From assembly GCF_937941905.1 (NCBI RefSeq), contig NZ_CALDGS010000046.1:1-64000 (forward strand): a stretch of DNA of 64,000 nucleotides, given 5' to 3'. The stretch comes from an uncultured Mycolicibacterium sp. Lineage in GTDB: Bacteria; Actinomycetota; Actinomycetes; Mycobacteriales; Mycobacteriaceae. Both the position numbers and the translations under genes were made by a program. The stretch's first letter is position 1; each line of letters starts with the position of its first letter. The notes below the pieces were generated by a model. That model saw nothing but the letters and a program-made list of their open reading frames with translations, ran no database searches and was not told the DNA's origin. Positions 33,740 through 43,838 of the stretch are shown one piece after another.

Positions 33740-36700
33740 CTACGGGGTGACGGCGTCGATGGCCCGGTAGATGCGCTGTTCGCTGACCGGCCGGGCGGTG
33801 CCGAGCTGCTGGGCCCACAGGCTGACCCGGAGCTCCTCGATCATCCAACCGATCTCACCGACATCGGGCGCCGCCGCACGGTTTGGCGAAAGACGCTGCA
33901 CCAGTTCGTGATACGCATCCTCGACGGCGTGCACCCGGTTCATCCGCTCACGGTCGGCGTTCGGCGCCTGCGGCAGCCGCTCCAGCCGCCGGGCGATGGC
34001 GGTGAGGTAGCGCTGCAGATCGGCCAGCCGGGACGCACCGGTGCGGGTGACGAATCCCTTGGGCAGCAAACGGTCCAGCTGCTCGCGGATGTCGGCGATC
34101 GCGTCGGCCTGGGCCGGGGTGGGCCGTTCGGGCAGCGCCAGCCGCACCTCGTTGGCCACGGCCAGCACGGCGGCCACCCGGGTCACCACCTGCCGGGTGG
34201 CGGCCGGCAGGTGTTCGGCCACCCGGGTGCGCAGCGCGGCGAACTCGTCGCGGGTCCACACCGGTTTCGGCACCAGCGCGTCGACGGCGGCGTCGGCGCA
34301 GTCCTCCAGCAGCGCCGGCAGGGAACCGTCCGGGTTGTTGCCCAGCACCAGCCTGCTGCGGGTGTCCAGCGCCCGCTCGGCGGCCTTCACCGGCGAGGGC
34401 ACCGCCAGCCGCAGCAGCCGGCGCAGCCCGGGCCGCATCGCGGCCTGCTGCTCGGCGGCGGTCGGGAACACCCGCACGTCCACCGCGTCCCCGGCGTCGA
34501 CGAACGCCGGGTAACCGCGCACCTCGTGGCCGCCGGTGCGGCGCTGCACGCTGCGCGGCAGCTCGTCGAGGTCGGCCGGCCAGTCCCGCAGCCCGGTGCG
34601 CTCGACGCCGTCGGCCACGGCGCGGGCCACCGCGTCGCGGGTGGAGGCGGCCAGCCGCCGCTGGAGTTCCTCGAGGTTCTTGCCGCGGGCCACGACCTTG
34701 CCGCCCGGGGCCTCCACGGCGAAGGTGACCCGCAGATGCGGCGGCACCTTGTCCAGATCGAAGGCGTCCAACGGCACCAGCACGCCGGTGCGGCGGTGCA
34801 GTTCGCGCTGCAGCGTCTCCAGGAACGGCTCGTCCGGGCCGGGTTGCATGGTGGCCACGACCGCCCGGGCGGTGTCCGGTGCGGGCACGAAGTTGCGGCG
34901 CAGGTCCTTGGGCAGCGAGCGGATCAGCGCGGTGACCAGTTCCTCCCGCAATGCCGGGACCTGCCAGGCGAATTCGTCACCCCCCAGGCGGGCCAGCACC
35001 TCCACCGGCACGTGCACGGTGACACCGTCGTCGGCCGCGCCGGGCTCGAAGCGGTAGGTGACCGGCAGGGCGAGATCTCCGGTGCGCCAGGTGTCGGGCT
35101 GGTCGGCGACCGCCTCGGCCTGCGGCCGCAGCAGGTCCTCCCGGCGCATGGTGAGCAGGTCCGGGGTGGCGTGCCGCTGTTTTTTCCACCACGCGTCGAA
35201 GTGCCGGGCCGACACCACCTCGGCGGGGATGCGGGCGTCGTAGAAGGCGAAGATCTCCTCGTCGCCGACGAGCAGGTCGCGCCGGCGGGCCTTGTCCTCC
35301 AGCGCGGCCAGTTCGGCGCGCAGCCGGGCGTTGTCGTGGAAGAAGCGGTGCCGGGTCTGCCAGTCGCCCTCGACCAGGGCGTGCCGGATGAACAGGTCGC
35401 GGGCCGCCGCCGGGTCGACCTGCGCGTAGCCCACCCGGCGGCGCGGCACCACCGGCAGCCCGTAGAGGGTGACCCGCTCGTAGGCCATCACCGCGCCCCG
35501 CTCGGCGTCCCAGTGCGGTTCGCTGTGGGTGCGCTGCACCAGGTGCGCGCCGATGCGCTCGAGCACCGCGGGTTCGATGCGCGCGGCCACCCGGCCGTAG
35601 AGCCGGTGGGTCTCGACGAGTTCGGCCACCACCACCCACCGCGGCGGCCGCCTGGCCAGCACCGACCCCGGCGCGAGCACGAACTTCGCGTTGCGCGCCC
35701 CGAGGTACTCGACCGGTCCGGAGCCGCGGCCGCGGTTCGTCGCACCCCTGCCCCTGGCCCTGGTGTCCGCGTCGCGCATCCCGACGTGCGACAGCAACCC
35801 GGCCAGCAGCGCGGCGTGGATGCGGGCCGGGTCGGCGGTCCCGTCCTCGCTGCCGCCGGGGCCGTCGCCGGCCCGGATGCCCATGTCGCGGGTGATGCTG
35901 CGCAGCTGCCCGACCAGGTCCTGCCACTCCCGCACCCGCAGGTAGTGCAGGAACTCCTCCCGGCACATCCGGCGGAAGCTGTTGCCGGAGCGCTCCTTTC
36001 GCTGCTCGGTGAGGTAGCGCCACAGGTTCAGGAAGGACATGAAGTCGGAGTGCTCGTCGGCGAACCGGGCGTGTTTGGCCCGCGCCGCATCCTCCTTGTC
36101 GGCGGGCCGCTCGCGGGGATCCGGGATGGCCAGTGCGGCGGCGATGACGATCACCTCGCGCACACAGCCCTCGGACTCGGCCTGCAGGATCATCCGCCCC
36201 AGCCGCGGGTCGACCGGCAGCTGCGCCAGCCGCCTGCCCAGCGGGGTGATCCGGCCCTGCTGGTCGAAGGCGCCGAGCTCGACGAGCAGCGCGATCCCGT
36301 CGCGCACCGCGCGCCGGTCCGGCGGGTCCAGGAACGGGAAGTCCTCGATGTCGCCGAGCTGCAGCGCGGCCATCTGCAGGATGACCGCCGCCAGGTTGGT
36401 GCGCAGGATCTCCGGGTCGGTGTAGCGCGGCCGGGCGTTGAAGTCCTCCTCGGAGTACAGCCGGATGCACACGCCCGGCGCGACCCGGCCGGAGCGGCCG
36501 GCCCGCTGGTTGGCCGAGGCCTGCGAGATCGGCTCGATGGGCAGCCGCTGCACCTTGAGCCGGCGGCTGAACCGGGAGATCCGGGCGGTGCCCGGGTCCA
36601 CCACGTAGCGGATGCCGGGCACGGTCAGCGACGTCTCGGCGACGTTGGTGGCCAACACGATCCGGCGCCGGGCCCGGCTGGGGGTGAACACCTTCTGCTG

Positions 36701-37723
36701 GTCGGCGGTGGACAGCCGAGCGTACAGCGGCAGCACCTCGAAGTCGGTGAACTCGCCGCGCAGCGCGTCGGCGGTGTCGCGGATCTCGCGCTCGCCGGAC
36801 AGGAACACCAGCACGTCGCCGGGTGGCTCGGCCTCCAACTCGCGGACCGCGTCGATGATCGCCTCAGTCTGGTCGCGCACCTCGGTGCGCACCACCTCGT
36901 GGTCGGGATCGTCGGGGTCGTCGACGTCGGTGTCGACGACCGGCACCTCCAGCGGCCGGTAGCGGATCTCGACCGGGTAGGTGCGCCCGGACACCTCGAC
37001 GATCGGCGCCGGGCGGCCGCCGGTGCCGAAATGCGCGGCGAACCGTTCCGGTTCGATGGTGGCCGAGGTGATGATGAGCTTCAGGTCCGGCCGGCGCGGC
37101 AGCAGGCCGCGCAGGTAGCCGAGCAGGAAGTCGATGTTGAGGCTGCGTTCGTGCGCCTCGTCGATGATCAGGGTGTCGTAGCGCAGCAGCCGGCGGTCGC
37201 GCTGGATCTCGGCGAGCAGGATGCCGTCGGTCATCAGCTTGACCAGGGTGCGGTCGCTGACCTGGTCGGTGAACCGCACGCTGTAGCCGACCACGTCCCC
37301 GAGCGGGGTGTGCAGCTCGTCGGCGATGCGCTGGGCGACGGTGCGGGCGGCCAGCCGGCGCGGCTGGGTGTGGCCGATGGTGCCGCGGATGCCGCGGCCG
37401 AGCTCCAGGCAGATCTTCGGCAGCTGGGTGGTCTTGCCGGAGCCGGTCTCGCCGGCGACGATCACCACTTGGTGCTCGCGGATGGCGGCGGCCAGCTCGT
37501 CGCGGTGCTCGCTGACCGGCAGGTCGGGGTAGCCGATCTGCGGCACCGCCGCGGCCCGGGCCGCCACCAGCGCCTCGGCGGCGGCGATCTGCTCGGCGAG
37601 CCGGGCCAGCTGTTCGGGGGCGGGGTCGCGCAGCCCGCGCAGCCGACGGTCGAACCGGGCGGCGTCGCGGATGGTCAGCCCGTCGAGGCGGCGGCGCAGC
37701 TCGGCGACGGTCGGGTCGGACAC
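33740..37723 (-). CDS. hrpA: ATP-dependent RNA helicase HrpA
   Basis: DEAH-box RNA helicase, 1327 aa. Walker A is G-E-T-G-S-G-K-T-T-Q near residue 80; I-I-D-E-A-H is motif II; Q-R-A-G-R-S-G-R is motif VI. HA2/OB and long DUF3418 C-terminal regions follow, as in full-length HrpA. Role: RNA/RNP remodelling. GTG at 37723 is chosen because TATCCT (minus strand, 37736-37731) lies exactly seven bases ahead, a leaderless arrangement. Confidence 0.93.
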   Translation of the reverse strand: MSDPTVAELRRRLDGLTIRDAARFDRRLRGLRDPAPEQLARLAEQIAAAEALVAARAAAVPQIGYPDLPVSEHRDELAAAIREHQVVIVAGETGSGKTTQLPKICLELGRGIRGTIGHTQPRRLAARTVAQRIADELHTPLGDVVGYSVRFTDQVSDRTLVKLMTDGILLAEIQRDRRLLRYDTLIIDEAHERSLNIDFLLGYLRGLLPRRPDLKLIITSATIEPERFAAHFGTGGRPAPIVEVSGRTYPVEIRYRPLEVPVVDTDVDDPDDPDHEVVRTEVRDQTEAIIDAVRELEAEPPGDVLVFLSGEREIRDTADALRGEFTDFEVLPLYARLSTADQQKVFTPSRARRRIVLATNVAETSLTVPGIRYVVDPGTARISRFSRRLKVQRLPIEPISQASANQRAGRSGRVAPGVCIRLYSEEDFNARPRYTDPEILRTNLAAVILQMAALQLGDIEDFPFLDPPDRRAVRDGIALLVELGAFDQQGRITPLGRRLAQLPVDPRLGRMILQAESEGCVREVIVIAAALAIPDPRERPADKEDAARAKHARFADEHSDFMSFLNLWRYLTEQRKERSGNSFRRMCREEFLHYLRVREWQDLVGQLRSITRDMGIRAGDGPGGSEDGTADPARIHAALLAGLLSHVGMRDADTRARGRGATNRGRGSGPVEYLGARNAKFVLAPGSVLARRPPRWVVVAELVETHRLYGRVAARIEPAVLERIGAHLVQRTHSEPHWDAERGAVMAYERVTLYGLPVVPRRRVGYAQVDPAAARDLFIRHALVEGDWQTRHRFFHDNARLRAELAALEDKARRRDLLVGDEEIFAFYDARIPAEVVSARHFDAWWKKQRHATPDLLTMRREDLLRPQAEAVADQPDTWRTGDLALPVTYRFEPGAADDGVTVHVPVEVLARLGGDEFAWQVPALREELVTALIRSLPKDLRRNFVPAPDTARAVVATMQPGPDEPFLETLQRELHRRTGVLVPLDAFDLDKVPPHLRVTFAVEAPGGKVVARGKNLEELQRRLAASTRDAVARAVADGVERTGLRDWPADLDELPRSVQRRTGGHEVRGYPAFVDAGDAVDVRVFPTAAEQQAAMRPGLRRLLRLAVPSPVKAAERALDTRSRLVLGNNPDGSLPALLEDCADAAVDALVPKPVWTRDEFAALRTRVAEHLPAATRQVVTRVAAVLAVANEVRLALPERPTPAQADAIADIREQLDRLLPKGFVTRTGASRLADLQRYLTAIARRLERLPQAPNADRERMNRVHAVEDAYHELVQRLSPNRAAAPDVGEIGWMIEELRVSLWAQQLGTARPVSEQRIYRAIDAVTP

Positions 37724-37757
37724 TGGAAAGAGGATAGGCGGCGCCCGCGGACCACCG

Positions 37758-37814
37758 CGAACGTGAGCGTCTGTGCGGGATTCCGCCCGGATCCGGCGCA
37801 CATGCTCACGTTCG
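37758..37814. repeat. Palindromic GAACGTGAGC element, copy 1
   Basis: CGAACGTGAGC (37758-37768) and GCTCACGTTCG (37804-37814) form an 11-bp perfect stem around a 35-nt loop, between the hrpA start and the end of the MTHFR gene. The arm sequence recurs in the hairpin at 60746-60800. Confidence 0.55.
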
Positions 37815-37819
37815 AGCGG

Positions 37820-38713
37820 TCAGGACGCCGACGGCGCCCAGTAGGCGAGCAGCTCGGCGAACGTCTCGAACGCCGCCCGGGTCGGGCCGTAGGTGGCCTC
37901 GAGGTGGATGCTCAGCGGGAAGCCGAGGTCGACCACCCCGTCGATGACCCGCTTGTACAGGTCGAGCATCAGCTTGCGGCGGCCCTCCGGGTCGGTGGCG
38001 GCCAGCGTCCGCACGAACGCCTGCTCCTCGGCGACCACCGGGTTACCCGGGTCCTGGATGAGCCAGTTGATCAGCCCGACCTTACTCTCCACCGCCGGGA
38101 CGAACCCGAACGACAGCAGGATCTCCGGCCGGTGCTCGGTGGTGCGGGCGAACTCGCGCAGGAAGCCGACGATGGCGTCGGAGTACAGCAGCTGGGTCAG
38201 CGCGAAGGTGGCGCCGCGCTCGCACTTGAAGCCGAACCGGCCCTGCTCGCCCTCCCGGGTCGGGATGAGCACCGCGCCGCGGTTGGCGACCTGGTCGCCG
38301 AACAGCGCCAGCGCGTCGGTGGGGGCCACCCCGGTGCCCTCGCCGTCGGCCATGGTGCGCGGCACCCCGACGAACACGATGCCGTCGAAGTCGGCGGCCA
38401 GCAGCGCGCCGAGCCGCTGCCGCAGCGCGGGCTCGTCGGTGAAGGCGGTCACCTGGGTGCACAGCCCGCGCACCCCGGGCAACTCCGGCCGGATGACCGA
38501 CCAGTAGTCCAGCACGTCGAGCTTGGGCTTCATCTCGACCGGCCGGCCCTCGTCCTCCTCGATCATGCCGGGGATCATCACGTGCCGGATCCGGTCGGCC
38601 AGGCCGAACTCGGTAGCGAACCGCAGCACCTTGCGGGCCTCCTCGACCGCGTAGTCGCGACCGCGTTCGACGTTCGACGGCACGAGTTCGAGCGCGACGG
38701 TGTTGAGGCTCAA
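37820..38713 (-). CDS. Non-canonical methylenetetrahydrofolate reductase (Rv2172c-like)
   Basis: 297-aa MTHFR-superfamily protein resembling the non-canonical mycobacterial enzyme Rv2172c (recalled): S-L-N-T-V-A-L-E-L-V-P-S-N-V, H-V-M-I-P-G-M-I-E-E, G-V-P-R-T-M, L-L-Y-S-D-A-I-V-G-F-L. It reduces 5,10-methylene-THF to 5-methyl-THF in one-carbon/methionine metabolism. TTG at 38713 is taken as start because GGAG lies eight bases upstream and the conserved N-terminus begins there. Confidence 0.82.
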   Translation of the reverse strand: MSLNTVALELVPSNVERGRDYAVEEARKVLRFATEFGLADRIRHVMIPGMIEEDEGRPVEMKPKLDVLDYWSVIRPELPGVRGLCTQVTAFTDEPALRQRLGALLAADFDGIVFVGVPRTMADGEGTGVAPTDALALFGDQVANRGAVLIPTREGEQGRFGFKCERGATFALTQLLYSDAIVGFLREFARTTEHRPEILLSFGFVPAVESKVGLINWLIQDPGNPVVAEEQAFVRTLAATDPEGRRKLMLDLYKRVIDGVVDLGFPLSIHLEATYGPTRAAFETFAELLAYWAPSAS

Positions 38714-38835
38714 GGCACTGCTCCAGGTTCGTTGATCGGTGTCCGCCCACCCGGCGGCATCCGCGCCGTCCGGCACGCATCCCCCCGGGAAATCTGGAAA
38801 CTCACCATACCCAGGGCCGAAAACCGACGGTGGCG

Positions 38836-39837
38836 TCAGTGCTCGAGTGCGGTGTGGCGCACCCGATCCCCACCGGCCCGCTTGGCCTCGTACATGGCGC
38901 CGTCGGCGCGGGCGAACAACTGCTGCACCAGCTCGCCGTACTGCACCGGGTCGGTCCCCCGCAGGTCGGCCATCGCGGTGCCGACGCTCGCGGTGATCGG
39001 GTACGGCAGTGCCGCCACCGCGGCGCACAACCGCTCGGCCAGCAGTGCCGGGCCCGGGAACGACATCAGCTCGGCCAGCAGGAACTCCTCGCCGCCCACC
39101 CGGCCGATGACGGCAAGCTCACCGGCGACGCCGCGCAGCGCCCGGCCCACCGCCACCAGGGCCCGGTCGCCGGCGGTGTGGCCCTGGGTGTCGTTGAGCG
39201 CCTTGAACCGGTCCAGGTCGATCATCACCAGGGTCAGGTAGTGCTGGCCGTCGGATCGTGACCGCAGCTGCTCGTCGACCCGCTCGAAGAAGCTGCGCCG
39301 GTTGAGCAGACCGGTCAGCGGATCGCGGCTGGACTGCAGCAGATCGAAGCCCAGCGCGTGCACCAGCGCCTGGAAGCCGAACGGCACGTTGACGTTGAGC
39401 ACCATCACCAGCACCAGCGCGGCCGCCCCCAGCGCCGGATCCCCGGCCAGGGCGTAGCGCGCCGTCTCCACCGCCGCGACGCAGCCGGCGACGGCGAAGT
39501 TGTAGAGCATGAACCGCGCGGTGTGGAAGCACGCGATGTAGCCGCCGGTGACGGCGAAGGCCGTGCAGCCGATCAGTCCGATCAGGTGGTCGGACTGCGT
39601 CAGGCAGAACACCGCGATGCACAGGTTGGCCCCGAGCACGAACACCACCGAACGGCGTTTGCCGGGCCACCACACCAGCCAGGGCAGCGCGACACCGACG
39701 ATCCCGGCCACCGCGGCCCAGCCCAGCACCCGGGCGGGCCGGCCCGGCGGACCGTGTCCCGACACCATGACCAGCGCGCCGATGCCGCCCAGCGCCACCC
39801 CGATCGCGGCGATCAGCACCCGGGTGGTGGTGGCCAT
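38836..39837 (-). CDS. Membrane GGDEF diguanylate cyclase-like protein, probably frameshifted at its N-terminus
   Basis: 333 aa from ATG 39837: about six TM segments (about 5-155), then a GGDEF domain with [11 protein letters not shown] and R-V-G-G-E-E-F-L. It probably makes c-di-GMP. Upstream in the same frame the DNA encodes [14 protein letters not shown] before this ATG but has no start codon, while a second frame starting at ATG 39937 gives [18 protein letters not shown]. Joining both frames near the GGG run at 39880-39882 (one extra base) would give a continuous family-like N-terminus of 33 more residues. Confidence 0.8.
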   Translation of the reverse strand: MATTTRVLIAAIGVALGGIGALVMVSGHGPPGRPARVLGWAAVAGIVGVALPWLVWWPGKRRSVVFVLGANLCIAVFCLTQSDHLIGLIGCTAFAVTGGYIACFHTARFMLYNFAVAGCVAAVETARYALAGDPALGAAALVLVMVLNVNVPFGFQALVHALGFDLLQSSRDPLTGLLNRRSFFERVDEQLRSRSDGQHYLTLVMIDLDRFKALNDTQGHTAGDRALVAVGRALRGVAGELAVIGRVGGEEFLLAELMSFPGPALLAERLCAAVAALPYPITASVGTAMADLRGTDPVQYGELVQQLFARADGAMYEAKRAGGDRVRHTALEH

Positions 39838-40122
39838 CCCGCGGCTGCGCAGGTATCCGCGGAACCAGTTGAAGTGGTCGGGCCTGGCGCCACCATCCGC
39901 GCAGCCCGCCCCACAGCGAGTCCCCCGTCGCGTTCATGCCCGGCCGTCCCGGTGCCCGACGGCCGCGGCGCTCCCACGCCCTTCCAGTCCGTCCTCCCAG
40001 ATCCGTCCACCACGAAACCGGTCAGAGTGATCGACGCTACACCCCGGCCCACCCGCCGCCGCCCGCACCGCCATCGGGCGATGGCGGCGAGCGCCGGTCC
40101 GGTCGTCCGTAGGGTGGAAGGC

Positions 40123-41601
40123 GTGAGCACGGTCGTCGACGAGACCGCCCGGCCCGGTCCGCCGCCGCTGGGCGACCGGTTCGCGCGGGAACTGCCCGAG
40201 CTGGCCGTGCCGTGGCGGGCCGAACCGGTGCCGGCGCCACGACTGCTGCTGCTCAACACCACGCTGGCCACCGAGCTCGGCCTGGACCCGGATTGGCTGG
40301 CCGCTCCCGACGGGGTGGCCTTCCTGGTCGGCGCGAACCTGCCGGCGGGGGCGGCGCCGGTGGCGCAGGCCTACGCCGGGCACCAGTTCGGCGGGTACGC
40401 ACCGCGGCTGGGCGACGGCCGGGCGCTGCTGCTCGGCGAGCTCGTCGACCCGGCCGGCCGGGCGTGGGATCTGCACCTGAAGGGCTCGGGCGCCACCCCG
40501 TTCGCGCGCGGCGGCGACGGCTACGCCGCGGTCGGCCCGATGCTGCGCGAGTACGTCGTCGCCGAGGCGATGCACGCGTTGGGGATTCCGACCACCCGGG
40601 CGCTGGCGGTGGTGGCCACCGGCCGGACGGTGTACCGCGAGACCGCGCTGCCGGGGGCGGTGCTGGTCCGGGTGGCGGCCAGCCATCTGCGGGTGGGCAC
40701 CTTCCAGTACGCGGCGCAGCTCGCCCACGTCACCGACGATCCGGGCCTGCTGCGCCGGCTGGCCGATCACGCGATCGACCGGCACCACCCGGACGCGGCC
40801 CGGGCCGACAACCCGTACCTGGCGCTGTTCGAGGCGGTGGTCACCGCGCAGGCGCGGCTGGTGGCGCGCTGGATGCTGGCCGGGTTCGTGCACGGGGTGA
40901 TGAACACCGACAACACCACGATCTCCGGCGAGACCATCGACTACGGCCCGTGCGCGTTCCTGGACGGCTACCACCCGGCGACGGTGTTCAGCTCGATCGA
41001 CACCGGCGGCCGCTACGCCTACGGCAACCAGCCGGCGGTCGCGGTGTGGAACCTGGCCCGGTTCGCCGAGGCGCTGTTGCCGCTGATCGACGCCGACGCC
41101 GAGCAGGCGGTGGCGGCGGCCACCGCGGCGCTGCACCGGTTCGGCGCCGAGTACCGGGCGGCGTACGGGGCCGGGATGGCGGCCAAGCTCGGCCTGCCCG
41201 ACGGCGCCCCCGACGGGTTGGCCGACGAGCTGCTCGAGCTGCTGGCGGCCGACCGGGTGGACTTCACCTCGTTCTTCCGGGCGCTGGGCGCGGCGGCTCG
41301 CGGCGACGACGCCGCGGTGCGCCGCAGGTTCGCCGACCCCGCCCGGTTCGACCCCTGGCTGGCGCGGTGGCGCGCCGCCGGTCCGGACCCGGCGGTGATG
41401 GACCGGGTGAACCCGGTCCACATCCCGCGCAACCACCTCGTCGAGGAGGCGCTGGCCGCGGCCGAGGACGGGGACCTCGGGCCGGTGCGACGGCTGCTCG
41501 CGGCGGTGACCGCGCCGTTCGATCCGCGCCCCGACCTGGCCCGCTACGCCGAGCCGGCACCGCCGGAGTTCGGGCCGTACCGGACGTTCTGCGGCACGTG
41601 A
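40123..41601 (+). CDS. selO: Protein adenylyltransferase SelO (YdiU/UPF0061)
   Basis: Pseudokinase-fold enzyme that transfers AMP to proteins, 492 aa. Conserved stretches: [20 protein letters not shown]-x-[24 protein letters not shown]. The C-terminus lacks the eukaryotic Sec residue; it ends F-C-G-T. GTG at 40123 follows TAGGGT (40110-40115) by seven bases, so it may be leaderless. Confidence 0.92.
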   Translation: MSTVVDETARPGPPPLGDRFARELPELAVPWRAEPVPAPRLLLLNTTLATELGLDPDWLAAPDGVAFLVGANLPAGAAPVAQAYAGHQFGGYAPRLGDGRALLLGELVDPAGRAWDLHLKGSGATPFARGGDGYAAVGPMLREYVVAEAMHALGIPTTRALAVVATGRTVYRETALPGAVLVRVAASHLRVGTFQYAAQLAHVTDDPGLLRRLADHAIDRHHPDAARADNPYLALFEAVVTAQARLVARWMLAGFVHGVMNTDNTTISGETIDYGPCAFLDGYHPATVFSSIDTGGRYAYGNQPAVAVWNLARFAEALLPLIDADAEQAVAAATAALHRFGAEYRAAYGAGMAAKLGLPDGAPDGLADELLELLAADRVDFTSFFRALGAAARGDDAAVRRRFADPARFDPWLARWRAAGPDPAVMDRVNPVHIPRNHLVEEALAAAEDGDLGPVRRLLAAVTAPFDPRPDLARYAEPAPPEFGPYRTFCGT

Positions 41602-41646
41602 GCCGACGGCCCGGCCGGTAGCCTTGCTGTCCGTGGTGGAGACACG

Positions 41647-42594
41647 ATGAGCGGCCTGTTCGCCCTGCTCGACGATGTGGCGGCGCTGGCCAAGCTGGCC
41701 GCGTCCTCGGTCGACGACGTGGGCGCCGCCGCCGGCCGGGCCACCGCGAAGGCGGCCGGGGTGGTGGTCGACGACACCGCGGTCACGCCGCAGTACGTGC
41801 ACGGCATCACCCCCGAGCGGGAGCTGCCGATCATCAAGCGCATCGCGGTCGGTTCGATCCGCAACAAGCTGCTGATCATCCTGCCGGTGGCGCTGCTGCT
41901 CAGCCAGTTCCTGCCCTGGCTGTTGACCCCGATCCTGATGGTCGGCGCCACCTACCTGTGCTTCGAGGGCGCCGAGAAGGTGTGGCACCGCGTCGGCGGC
42001 CACCACCCGACGGCCGCGCCGGCGGCGGCGGTCGGCCCGGACGCCGAGCGGCGGGTGGCGGCGGGCGCGATCCGCACCGACCTCATCCTGTCCGCGGAGA
42101 TCATGGTGATCGCGCTCAACGAGGTCGCCGACCAGCCGTTCCTGCCCCGGCTGCTGATCCTGGTGGTGGTGGCGCTGGTGATCACCGCCGGGGTCTACGG
42201 GGTGGTCGCGGCGATCGTGAAGATGGACGACGTCGGGCTGCGCCTGGCCCACCACCGGGGTGCGCGGTTCGTCCGGCGCCTGGGCCGGCTACTGGTGGTC
42301 GGCATGCCGAAGTTGCTCGCCGCGCTGTCGGTGATCGGCACCGTCGCGATGCTGTGGGTGGGCGGGCACATCCTGCTGGTCGGCACCGACACCCTGGGCT
42401 GGCACGGCCCGTACGGGCTGATGCACCACGCATCGGAGGCGGTCCGGCACGCCACCGGCCCGGCGGGGCCGGTGCTGGCCTGGCTGGTCGACACCGGCAT
42501 CTCGGCGGTGGTGGGCCTGGTGGTGGGCAGCCTGGTGGTGGGGCTGTTGCGGGTGCTGCCGCGGCCGCGCCGGGCCGCCCGGCGTCACACGTAG
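41647..42594 (+). CDS. DUF808 family membrane protein
   Basis: 315-aa DUF808/YedI-like inner-membrane protein with several TM segments. It has the conserved opening S-G-L-F-A-L-L-D-D-V-A-A-L and D-D-V-G-A-A-A-G-R-A, and the V-K-M-D-D-V-G-L middle motif. Function is unknown for the family. The last ten bases overlap the convergent MFS gene. Confidence 0.87.
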   Translation: MSGLFALLDDVAALAKLAASSVDDVGAAAGRATAKAAGVVVDDTAVTPQYVHGITPERELPIIKRIAVGSIRNKLLIILPVALLLSQFLPWLLTPILMVGATYLCFEGAEKVWHRVGGHHPTAAPAAAVGPDAERRVAAGAIRTDLILSAEIMVIALNEVADQPFLPRLLILVVVALVITAGVYGVVAAIVKMDDVGLRLAHHRGARFVRRLGRLLVVGMPKLLAALSVIGTVAMLWVGGHILLVGTDTLGWHGPYGLMHHASEAVRHATGPAGPVLAWLVDTGISAVVGLVVGSLVVGLLRVLPRPRRAARRHT

Positions 42595-43796
42595 CGGTTA
42601 CGCCCGGCCAGCGCCCCGGCACAGATCTGTACCGCGTAGACGCCCAGTACCAGCAGCCAGGGCACCGTCCAGCCGGCGGTGAGGTCACGCAGCGCGCCGA
42701 ACGCGAACGGGCCGATCCCGGCCAGCAGGTAGCCGATGCCCTGGGCCATCCCGGACAGCCGGGCGGTGTCGTCGGCGGTGCGGGCGCGCAGCCCGATGAC
42801 CGTCAGCGCCAGCGAGAACACGCTCATGCCCAGCCCGACGAGCAGCGTCCACAGCAGCGGGGCGGCCGCCGGCGCGAGCAGCAGGCCCAGCACGCCGGTC
42901 ACCCCGGGCACGCCGAGCCCGACGATCCAGCCGCTCTGGCCGCGCGCCGACCGGGCGGCCAGCGGTGCGACGAGGATGCTGATCGGCACCGCGATCAGCG
43001 ACATCAACCCCACCAGCAGCCCGGCGGTGGACTTGTCCACGCCGGCGTCGATGAACACTTCGGGCAGCCAGCCCATCATCACGTAGGCGAGTGCCGACTG
43101 GCAGCCGAAGAACAGCGTCACCGTCCAGGCCAACCGGTTGCGCAGCAACGAGCGGCCCCGGGCCGCCGGTGCCGGGCCGTCCACCCGGGGCACCCCGCGC
43201 GCGGCCGGCAGCCACAGCAACAGCGCCGCGGCGGCCAGCACCGCCCAGCCGCCCAGCCCGCCGCGCCAGCCGCCCAGGGTCTGCTCCATCGGCGGTGTGA
43301 GGGCCGAACCGAGCGCGCCGCCGCCCTGCAGCGCGGCGGTGTACAGGCCGGTCATCAGCCCGACGCGGGCCGGGAAGGACGCCTTGATCACCACCGGGAT
43401 CAGCACGTTGGCCAGCGCGATGCCGCCGGTGGCGATCAGCGTGCCGCCGAGCAGCACCAGCGGGCCGGCCGCCACCCGGGCCAGCAGGCCGGCGGTCAGC
43501 ACCGCCAGCGCCACGGTGATGGCCGGGCCCAGGCCGATCCGACGGGCCAACCACGGGGCGGTCAGCCCGGCGGCGGCGAAGCACAGCCCCGGCAGCGTGG
43601 TGAGCACCCCGGCCCAGGTGGCCGAGGTGCCGAAGGTGTCGCGGATCGCCCCGAGCAGCGGGCCGACGCTGGTGATCGCCGGGCGCAGGTTCAGCGCGGT
43701 GAGCAGCACCGCCACCGTCAGCAGCACCCCGCCGGCCGCCCGGGCACCGCCACCGGGCCGGAGTGCGGGGGTCTCGATGGCGGGCCGGCGACTCAC
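42585..43796 (-). CDS. CynX/NimT-family MFS transporter
   Basis: 403-aa MFS transporter with 12 TM segments. N-L-R-P-A-I-T-S-V-G-P-L in TM1 is the CynX/NimT family signature (cyanate, nitroimidazole and related small anions). The substrate is unknown. It starts with GTG at 43796, 42 bp from the divergent COG0523 GTPase gene. Confidence 0.85.
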   Translation of the reverse strand: MSRRPAIETPALRPGGGARAAGGVLLTVAVLLTALNLRPAITSVGPLLGAIRDTFGTSATWAGVLTTLPGLCFAAAGLTAPWLARRIGLGPAITVALAVLTAGLLARVAAGPLVLLGGTLIATGGIALANVLIPVVIKASFPARVGLMTGLYTAALQGGGALGSALTPPMEQTLGGWRGGLGGWAVLAAAALLLWLPAARGVPRVDGPAPAARGRSLLRNRLAWTVTLFFGCQSALAYVMMGWLPEVFIDAGVDKSTAGLLVGLMSLIAVPISILVAPLAARSARGQSGWIVGLGVPGVTGVLGLLLAPAAAPLLWTLLVGLGMSVFSLALTVIGLRARTADDTARLSGMAQGIGYLLAGIGPFAFGALRDLTAGWTVPWLLVLGVYAVQICAGALAGRNRYV

Positions 43797-43838
43797 CCCG
43801 GTAGCCTCTCACGGCGGTGCTCGCCAGAAGGGAGTGCG

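Noticed and set aside
33908..39241. Very long plus-strand open frame (about 1777 codons) opposite hrpA and the MTHFR gene
   Set aside because: Composition artefact of high GC on the antisense strand; rich in His/Arg/Gly/Gln, no domains, and overlapped by two well-supported genes.
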